From Capsicum annuum (taxonomy: Eukaryota > Streptophyta > Magnoliopsida > Solanales > Solanaceae): a DNA stretch of 64,000 nucleotides. Position 1 is the stretch's first letter. Every line of letters begins with the position of its first letter. The notes beneath the pieces are model-generated. The model was not told the origin of the DNA, did not search any database, and worked only from the letters and a program-made list of their open reading frames with translations. A program made the translations under genes and the position numbers. Positions 57,032 to 64,000 of the stretch are shown here, one piece after another. Where the stretch lies: contig NC_061115.1 in NCBI RefSeq assembly GCF_002878395.1, positions 98,241,654-98,305,653 of the forward strand. The letters are read 5' to 3'.

Positions 57032-59214
57032 GCACTTGTCGCGGGAAACCTTAACAAATAAGCCTGTCGCCTAAATTGATATGAATTGAAGGGTAACAAC
57101 TAAAATCCAAGGTAAGATTCCTAGAACAGATTCAAACCACACATATATAGTAAAAGTAGAAAGTACATAAACAAAAATACTATAAGAATATCCCAAAATC
57201 TAGTGTCACAGTGTAAGAACCAACTAATACTCGAAGTCAAAATGTACATAAAATATCTAAAATGGGAAAACTTTGTCTCTGAATACAAATAAGACATAGT
57301 CTAGATAAAAAAAGGTAGAAGTTAACTCTAGATGCATAAATCAACCGCTACCTCGAATAAACTCCAACTACCTTATGAATCAACTATAGTGCAGCGTATT
57401 CATACCTAGATCTGCACTGAAATGGCACAGTAGGGCTGAGTACGTTCCATTTGTACTCAATAGGTGTCATATGTCGACTAAGCAAAGTAGAAAATAAGGT
57501 ATACAAAATACACACTGAGGGCATATCACCTGCAACTAGAAAATATCCCAAATAGTAGCCCCTACTATTTCCACTTACAGTGCTATAATATTCACATATA
57601 CCGTATGCAAATACAAGGAAGAAGCACAAGTATGAAGATATCACACATACATGTACGAATAAATGGTACACATAGACAAATATCACATCAAGACGATAAC
57701 ACAACACAGAATGAACATAATATATAAATATATATATATTTGAAATGCAATAAAGGTGATGACGATGATAATGCCCGAGGTTGTCGCATAATATCCTTAT
57801 ACATCTATGGATATATGCTCCCAAGGTAGGACCCATAAGGATTTCATTAACCCATATACAATAAAATATCGAATACAAATATCCATGACTCCTCTCTAGC
57901 ATATCCCTTGGTGGAAGGTCTATAATAAAGCCACACGCCTGTGTTTCTAGTATTTCCTCAGTGGTACTAGTGTTTCATAAGTGCATATAATATGAGGATG
58001 CAACGCTCACAACCAACCAGAATGAGAGATCATTAATCAACCAAAATGCCAACTATGTGAGCCAAAGTCCACTCAATATGCACAACAACCCATGAAACCA
58101 ACATAATCATATACCAATAGAACATATTACACAACAATAAGCCATTGATACATATTGATTGAAATTTAGGTTTTTCACTCGACAGAAACCACCAAGTAAA
58201 AACGTGCTGGAATTAGGGTTTAAATTAAAGAAATTCTAATTTAGGCCTTCCCGGTTAAAGTCCCCATATTTCTTCTTTAAATCTGAGTTTAAACAAGATT
58301 TAGATGATAAAATTGTAGAAAAGTAGTTGAAATAGGACTTTGGAGCTTACCCAAGCTTCGAAATGGAGGAAATCACCTAAAAACCCTAAAACTAAAATCT
58401 CCAAGTCTAAGAAATGGTGAAGAAAACAAGAAAAAATTTATATACCCTGGTGCCACGTGCCACTAATGTGGTCAAATGGCCGCTTTAGCAGTCACCACTT
58501 AAGTGGTTAAGTATCGCTTTAGCGATCCCCGCTTAGCGTGTTAGTATGCTAAAGCATGCAAAGGTTACTTTAGCGCCCCTTGCTAAAGCGGATGAGGGTT
58601 GCTAACATGCCCTTGCCCAACTGGTAGCTGGCCACTAAAGAGACCAAGTGGCCTTTTATCTTCTTCCACTATAGCAGCAAAGTGGTGCTTTAGTGGCTGC
58701 ACCAGCTGTGGAGACTTAGAGAATTACAAGGCTCCGCAGACCCCTCGAGATTCATCCAAAAATCCAAGAATGTAAATAAACTCTGCTACCTTATCAAATT
58801 TGATGCTCTGGACTCAATGGCAATATTGGATTTTTGAAAAACATTATTTTCATAGAATAGACACCCGAGACCTATTTTTTAAACTTTCCAAATGGAGGGT
58901 CGAAACAAGATACAAAAGCTGTCAAACCACACCAACCATGTTACCAACCTAAAATCCATGTTACGAATTTGCTGGCGAAGTTCATTTAGTAATCCGTCAC
59001 ACTGATCAAAAGATGTGGACAAAAGTCAACTAATATGTCTTTAAGACAATAAAAACCACAATCTCACATAAATCACACTAGAAGGTATTAGGAATCGTGT
59101 CAATTATCCCAACACCCCAGAAATACCACAGTGAAACCACGAGGAGGGGTAAAATGGTCGAATCTTACAAAAATTAATATTTCACACAAATATGAAAAAA
59201 TCAAGTCATTATAT
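57032..59214 (-). mobile_element. 3' LTR of minus-strand Ty3 element, left end lost
   Basis: About 2.18 kb in inverse orientation to, and homologous with, the LTR at 48359-51019: TATAATGAC start on the minus strand at 59214, ATTTTACCCCTCC nearby, and the far end TTTCCCGCGACAAGTGCC. It stops about 30 bases short of the normal terminus, where integrase of the plus-strand element begins. A CGCTTTAGCG word island (58450-58700) is followed, in the minus direction, by a TATA box at 58447-58436. A 172-codon frame on the minus strand (57902-57384) lies in the LTR and resembles no known protein. Confidence 0.82.
58436..58447 (-). promoter_or_regulatory. LTR TATA box
   Basis: On the minus strand GGGTATATAAATT lies immediately downstream of the CGCTTTAGCG island. 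Confidence 0.65.
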
Positions 59215-59444
59215 CATCCACCACTAAGAATATAGTTTGTCCTCGAACTAAAGGCAATAAAAATACCTGAATCAGCATAAACTGAGGATAAATACGAAGC
59301 ATATCAAAATCGACCTCCCAAGTAGGCTCTTCTACATGTCATGCCTTTACTGGACGATACCCATTAGAATATCTCTAGAACGCAACCATCTAACATCCCT
59401 CACTAGAATGGGGATGGACTCTTCAATAAAAGAAAACTATTCAT
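59215..59444 (-). other. 3' untranslated stretch and purine tract
   Basis: Next to the LTR the minus strand reads TTAGTGGTGGATGA, a weak polypurine tract similar to the one at the second composite, preceded by TTCGAGGACAAACTATATTC. Confidence 0.55.
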
Positions 59445-59716
59445 CTAACTGAACTGAATCCCAACGAATGACATCAGACTCGTCTGGAATGTAATACCAA
59501 AGCATAGAAATATGAAAAATGGGAAGAACAACTGATAAATTTGGAGGTATTCTAACTCATAAGACATATCCCCAATAGTCTGAAGGGTTTCAAAAGGTCC
59601 AATATACCTGGGGCTTAGCTGCCCCTCTTCCCAAACCTCATCATGCCCTTCATGGGAGACACACAAAGGAAGACATGATTACTAACACTAATTATTGAGG
59701 CATAGAGTATACAATA
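59445..59716 (-). pseudogene. pol: Integrase C-terminus, frameshifted tail
   Basis: The minus strand reads GQLSPRYIGPFETLQTIGD and MSYELEYL, the GPF block of Ty3 integrase; after a frameshift the neighbouring frame continues with PIFHISMLWYYIPDESD. This IPDES-type tail belongs to a different chromovirus branch from the tails at 23045 and 44560 (GDPSLI type). Stops block any full product. Confidence 0.78.
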
Positions 59717-60500
59717 TGCATAGCACTTCTGCCTACTCTGAGTCGCTCGAAGTCTATCCTAAATAACCTAAACTCTATCCAAAGACTCATGAAGCAAGTT
59801 TGTACCTTGAGTTCTAATCTCAGAAACCTCAAACAAACCTACTAGAGAGCAAAACTGCCTACCATACAAAGCCTTGAATGGAGCCATCTCAATACTAGAA
59901 AGGTAGCTATTATTATACACAAACTTTGCCTAATTTGGACATTACTCCCACTAACCTCTAAAATCCCTAACGTAGGCACAAAACATATCCTCCAAAACAT
60001 GAATAGTCTACTTCAACTGACCATCAGTATGAGTATGAAAAGTTGGGCTAAGATCAACCCAAGTACCCAACTCCTCCCGAAAAGTCCCCCAAAAGGCATG
60101 AAGTTTATGATCTGCATAACACTTTTGCCTACTCTGAGCAACTCAAAGACTGTCCTGAATGATCCAAACTCTATCCAAAGACTCATGAACCAAGTTTGTA
60201 TCTCGAGGTCTAGTTTCTAAAACATCAAACAAACCAACTAGAGAGCTACAACCCCTTCCATACAAGGCTTTGAAAGAAGCCATTTAATACTATAACGATA
60301 GCTATTACTATATGCAAACTCTGCTAAAGCTAGATACTGCTCCTACTGACCACCAAAGTCTATCATATAAGTGCAGAGCATATCCTCCAAAACCTTAATA
60401 ATCCAATTTGACTGACCATCTATCTTAGAGTGAAATGATGAACTAAGATCAACCTGAGTACCTAACTCTTCCTGAAAAGTTTTTCAAAAGTGAGATGTGA
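59717..60500 (-). pseudogene. pol: Integrase core with 396-bp in-frame duplication
   Basis: The core region appears twice: 60500-60113 and 60112-59717. Both copies start with a motif of the type GTQVDLSSSFHSKIDGQSN, continue through VLEDMLCTYMIDFGG-like and EFAYSNSY-like text and end with TLCRSEQ-region sequence; TGCATA(A/G)CACTT(C/T)TGCC marks the repeat boundary at 59717 and 60113. The period is 396 bp, exactly 132 codons. The copies differ at many positions, so the duplication is old. Stops and frameshifts are present in both. A functional core could not contain two such units, so this element was probably dead or rescued by others when it duplicated. Confidence 0.75.
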
Positions 60501-60504
60501 ACAT

Positions 60505-60978
60505 TTAACCTCGATCTAACATGGTAGACACCGACATAACATAAAGACAAACTATCTCACAAATATAGATATAGGCCAAAATCTCATTACTAACAAAAAC
60601 ATAAATTTGAATGAAATAAATGCATTTGGTCAATCGATCCGTCATAACCCAAACACTGTCAAAACCCCAAGAAGTTTGAGGCAACCTAATCACGAAGCCC
60701 TTAATGATCCATTCCTATTTCTACTTGGGAATGGGTAACCTCTGAAGTAAACCACCAGTCCTCAAATGCCCGACCTTCACCTGCTGACAACAAAAGCAAT
60801 GAGCTATAAAATCCACTACATCCTTCCTCATACCATCACACCAATAATGTTGTCTCAAATTAGGATACATCTTAGTCACTCTAAGATGGATGAAATACCT
60901 AAAATAATGAGCCTCTTCCAAAAATAATCTAATCCAATCACCCAATCTTGGAACACAAAATCGGCCACTAATCTGCAA
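60505..60978 (-). pseudogene. pol: Integrase zinc domain and start of core
   Basis: 60978-60721 reads EEAHYFRYFIHLRVTKMYPN, LRQHYWCDGMRKDVVDFIAH and CFCCQQVKVGHLRTGGLLQ, an essentially complete HHCC zinc domain (histidines in EEAH and FIH, cysteines in CFCC). After a stop, 60693-60505 continues with TSWGFDSVWVMTDRLTKCI, which contains the V-x-D-R-L-T-K stretch of the first catalytic aspartate. It lies directly upstream of the duplicated core. Confidence 0.82.
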
Positions 60979-61600
60979 ACATCATCGAGATCGCTTCCTT
61001 AACCTCACCACTCAAGACCTTATCCTAAATCACTCTAGATCTTTCATCATCAAATAGATGAGTCTGAATATGTTCCATCAAAGAAGACCTAGCCTCAACA
61101 AATGCCAAAATACATCCAGGTATTAAAATATCAAGCCTAACTATCTAGTTAGCCAAAGACTGAACCTCCAAGGCTAAAGGTTTCTCTTGAATCAAAAGAT
61201 GTGCCAAGCTTCCTATGATAGTCAACATTCAGCTCAAGGTATCCACAACCACATTAGCCTTGCTCGAATAATAGAGAATAGTTAAGTTATAATCTTTAAG
61301 TAACTTAAGACAATGGTGCTACCTCATTTTAAGGTCACGATGGGTGAAGAAATACTGAAGGCTATGATGATTTGAGAAAATGTCACAATGAACTCCATAC
61401 AAATAGTGACTTCACAACTTCAAGGCAAAAAAAAAAGTGCATAACTCGAAATCATGGATAAGGTGATTTCTCTCATGGGTTTGCAACTAATGAGAAGCAC
61501 ACACAATCATCTTACCCCTTGCATCAACACAACACATAATCCTACACTAGAAGCATTAAAGAAGATGGTAAAACCCACACCCTCCTTGGGGAAAGTCTAG
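60979..61600 (-). pseudogene. pol: RNase H and linker
   Basis: Minus-strand text between integrase and reverse transcriptase. The segment around 61540-61370 corresponds to the CDA/LEL/DHH part of RNase H (HHSLQYFFTHRD-like near 61380-61340) with frameshifts and stops, followed by the linker toward integrase. Domain limits are approximate. Confidence 0.65.
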
Positions 61601-62420
61601 AAAAGAGCTGAATTCAACAAATCCTTGAGCTTTTGAAAGCTTGCCTTGTAAGCATTGGACCACTGAAATGAAGTAAAGTTAACTTGGTCAATGAAGTTAT
61701 AATAGATAAATAAAACCCCTATAAAACACTGATAGTAGCCTAGTAAACACAAAAAAACTCTGAATCTCAATAGGAGAAGTAGGTCTAGCCCAATCATGAA
61801 CCACTGCTATCTTGGCAAGATAGAATATAATACCATATTTGGTCACCACATGACCTTAGAAAGAAATAGACTCGATCAAAAATTCACACTTGGATAATTG
61901 AGCATACAACTTCTCATTCCTTAATCTCTAAAGTATAATCCATAAATATTTCTCATGATCGACCTTACTCTTGTAATAAAGAAAGAAATTATCTACAAAT
62001 ATAATAACAAAAGAGTTGAGATACAGTTGAAAATTAAGTTCATCAACTCCATTAATGTGGCTGGGGTATTGGTCAACCCAAAAGACATGATCAAGAACTT
62101 ATAATAACCGTACCAAGTCCTAAAAATTGTATTTGGGATATCTGAAGCTCTAATTCTTAACTGATGGCACTGGAACTTCAAATCAATCTTCAAAAACACC
62201 GAAGAACCCTGAGGATAATAAAAAAATCATCAATATAAGGAAAAGGATACTTATTCTTAATAGTTACCTTATTCAATTATCAATAATCAATAGATATATG
62301 CATAGAACCATCTTTTTCTTTACAAGAAAGATAGGTACACCCCAAGGTAATAAACTAGGTCAGATAAATCTCTTATCTAACACTTTAATTCCTACAACTC
62401 TATTGGGGCTATCTTATAAG
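61597..62420 (-). pseudogene. pol: Ty3 reverse transcriptase
   Basis: The minus strand keeps [40 protein letters not shown] and [10 protein letters not shown] (62199-61993). The catalytic box just downstream reads FVIIFVDN, with the second aspartate replaced by N. The connection follows at 61797-61597 (LLGYYQCFIGVLFIY, FQWSNAYKASFQKLKDLLN). Stops and frameshifts separate these blocks. The element is closely allied to the plus-strand one at 48359-57031. Confidence 0.83.
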
Positions 62421-62960
62421 GAGAAATAGAAATGGGCTTGGTTCTCAACTCAAAATCAATACTAAAGTCAATATCATGATTTGGAGGCATACCAAGAAAA
62501 TCCATAGGGAAAAAATCCATGAACTCACGGACAACACAAATATTATCCAAAGAATTAGGGGGAAACAACCTTAATATCATGAATATGAGCCAAATAACAA
62601 ATATCCCCTTCTACCAAACAACAAGCCTGAAGGAAAGATATAATTCTCTTGGGACTTAAATGAAGCACACCTTAATAAGCTATCCTTGGCCCACCCGATG
62701 AAGCTAAATTCACGATCTTAGTATAACACTCTAGGACAACATGATAAGGAGCTAACCAATCCATACCCAAGAAAATACCAAAATCCACCTTATCTAATAC
62801 AATGATATCTAACCAAGTTTCATGACCCGAAAAAGTCAAAACACAAGATTAGTATACTTGTTCCACAACTAAAGAGTCTCCTATAGGGTATACATATAGA
62901 TAGAAACGGCAAGAGGCTCACTATAAGAATCAAAACCTGAAGCAAAGTAGACATACACAT
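62392..62960 (-). pseudogene. pol: Ty3 protease and pre-RT block
   Basis: 62580-62392 carries VVREFMDFFPMDFLGMPPNH and PISISPYKIAPIEL, the block between protease and polymerase. Upstream (about 62800-62650) the minus strand reads KVDFGIFLGMDWLAPYHVV, the C-terminal protease landmark. The active-site segment around 62960-62900 is too damaged to read. Domain order matches the rest of the element. Confidence 0.8.
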
Positions 62961-63570
62961 AGAAGAAAGTCAATATTGAATCAAATAAAAAAGATGAAAA
63001 TCTAAAAAACACAAGGATGACATCTTTGATGACGATATTGAAATCCTTTGTCTTTTGTCTGGCGGGTATGCCATAATACTATCAACGATCATCACTAGAC
63101 TGGGTCGCCCCACAACCACCACTACAGGCACCACTACCTATACCCTACACACCTCTTGTAGCACCTCTACCCCTCATAGCTAAGATAAAATTAGCCCTAA
63201 AAACATGACGAGGATAGTCCTTGGATAAATGGCCAACTTTATCTCGCACATAACAACCTCTACAACCCAACTCACCATAAAAATATACGAATGAGCTAAG
63301 ACGACCACCTAAAGATGCTAAAAAAGAAGACCCACTACTTGAACCCTACAAAGTTACCTGCACCGGTCTTCTATGATACCCAAAAAAATTACTAGAATCT
63401 CTACCTAGAGTAGTGTGACCTCTAAACTCGCCCTATCGGTGCACCTACTTGGCACCTCTTTGGAACCCTTAAAGAATAGACTTAGTCATCGTAGCATGAT
63501 CCACGATACTCTAAAATAATGCTCTATGTACTACAATTATAGTCGTAGCTAGCTGAATATAAACATCTAA
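62961..63570 (-). pseudogene. gag: gag remnant with damaged zinc knuckle
   Basis: Minus-strand end of gag. Around 63262-63215 the text RGCYVRDKVGHLSKDYPRH is a CCHC knuckle in which the second and third cysteines have become R and Y; VxHLSKD also occurs in the intact knuckle at 52521-52562, confirming close relationship. The capsid core and leader that should lie between gag and the LTR are absent: gag text runs to about 63570, where LTR sequence begins, and no primer site is present, so an internal deletion removed them. Confidence 0.75.
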
Positions 63571-64000
63571 TATTATGACCCAATTTCTTAGGTCATAATG
63601 GAACCTACTATAACCCACCAGTAGGTAAGCCAAACCAATAGTTTATAATGTTTAGTAATGAACTATGAAATATATAAAGAAAAGAATTATAGAATAGATG
63701 AAATAAAGAAATAATTATATAATATATTCCCAAAACTTGGTGGATCAGTACAAGAGCTTTTACAATAATAATATTTCCAAATGATGTATATTGAATACAC
63801 TAATATTACTTATCTCTGAATACAACATAGAAATTAGTATAATAGATAGAGTGGTAATAATACTCTAAACATCAGGAGCTCACTCTAGTTTCTGAACCAT
63901 GGCTACTTTACATGACTTGCACATCAATGGTGGTAACTTGTATTTATGATCTGTAGGGTGTAGAATTGTAGGATGAGTACAAAATGAATGATACTCAATA
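63571..64000 (-). mobile_element. 5' LTR of minus-strand element, runs off window
   Basis: TATTATGACCCAATTTCTTAGG marks the LTR end; the 430 bases inside the window align with 33888-34320 (for example AACTTGGTGG(T)ATCAGTACAAGAGC, GAGCTCACTCTA). It is the upstream LTR of the gag-pol relic at 59215-63570. Confidence 0.78.

Noticed and set aside
57384..57902. 172-codon minus-strand open frame, the longest in the window
   Set aside because: It lies inside an LTR, is rich in Y, C, F and I as expected from AT-rich DNA, and shows no domain or start context.
1..64000. Intact host protein-coding gene
   Set aside because: I found no multi-exon or single-exon gene with readable non-transposon domains; the PPR text at 29150-29600 is an in-transposon fragment with stops.
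1..64000. Integrated pararetrovirus
   Set aside because: All polymerase-containing relics have the Ty3 order with integrase and LTRs; no movement-protein or caulimovirus-type coat motif was seen.

Overview
This 64 kb window is repeat-dense plant nuclear DNA, most likely Solanaceae heterochromatin. That inference rests on an Au-type SINE at the left edge, on Ty3/gypsy chromovirus-type gag-pol relics with tRNA-iMet primer sites, and on LTRs typical of large Solanaceae genomes. Genus cannot be fixed from sequence alone. I find no intact host gene, rRNA, tRNA or CRISPR. Nearly every base from about 320 to the end belongs to LTR retrotransposons or DNA transposons nested, truncated or fused to one another. 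All reading frames are broken.

Layout, left to right. (1) 1-4849: Au-like SINE, then a minus-strand Ty3 remnant (protease about 330-620, decayed gag/leader) with its LTR at 1785-4849. (2) 4973-18571: one minus-strand composite with three LTRs of about 3.1 kb and two internal regions that hold only gag, flanked by a single 5-bp target duplication (GATAG). (3) 18577-20904: AT-rich DNA with weak LTR-like traces. (4) 20905-24871: minus-strand Ty3 element truncated inside RNase H. (5) 24872-40825: a second shared-LTR arrangement (LTR-internal-LTR-internal) with decayed gag; its left LTR is interrupted by a 2.57 kb CACTA transposon carrying a captured PPR gene fragment. (6) 40830-47709: plus-strand gag-pol element with 3' LTR, 5' truncated. 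(7) 47710-48358: unassigned. (8) 48359-57031: plus-strand element with 5' LTR, an exact iMet primer site, gag and pol, its protease split by a 2.0 kb solo LTR with perfect target duplication (CTATC). (9) 57032-64000: minus-strand gag-pol element with an in-frame 396-bp duplication in integrase; its 5' LTR runs off the window.

The domains follow the Ty3 order gag, protease, reverse transcriptase, RNase H, integrase, chromodomain-like tail. Frameshifts, stops and lost catalytic residues suggest none now makes a working product. The most noteworthy items are the two independent shared-LTR composites, the gag-only element family with a possible pol-bearing relative nearby, the CACTA element with a PPR fragment, and islands of short near-palindromic words sitting just upstream of the TATA-like box in most of the LTR families.
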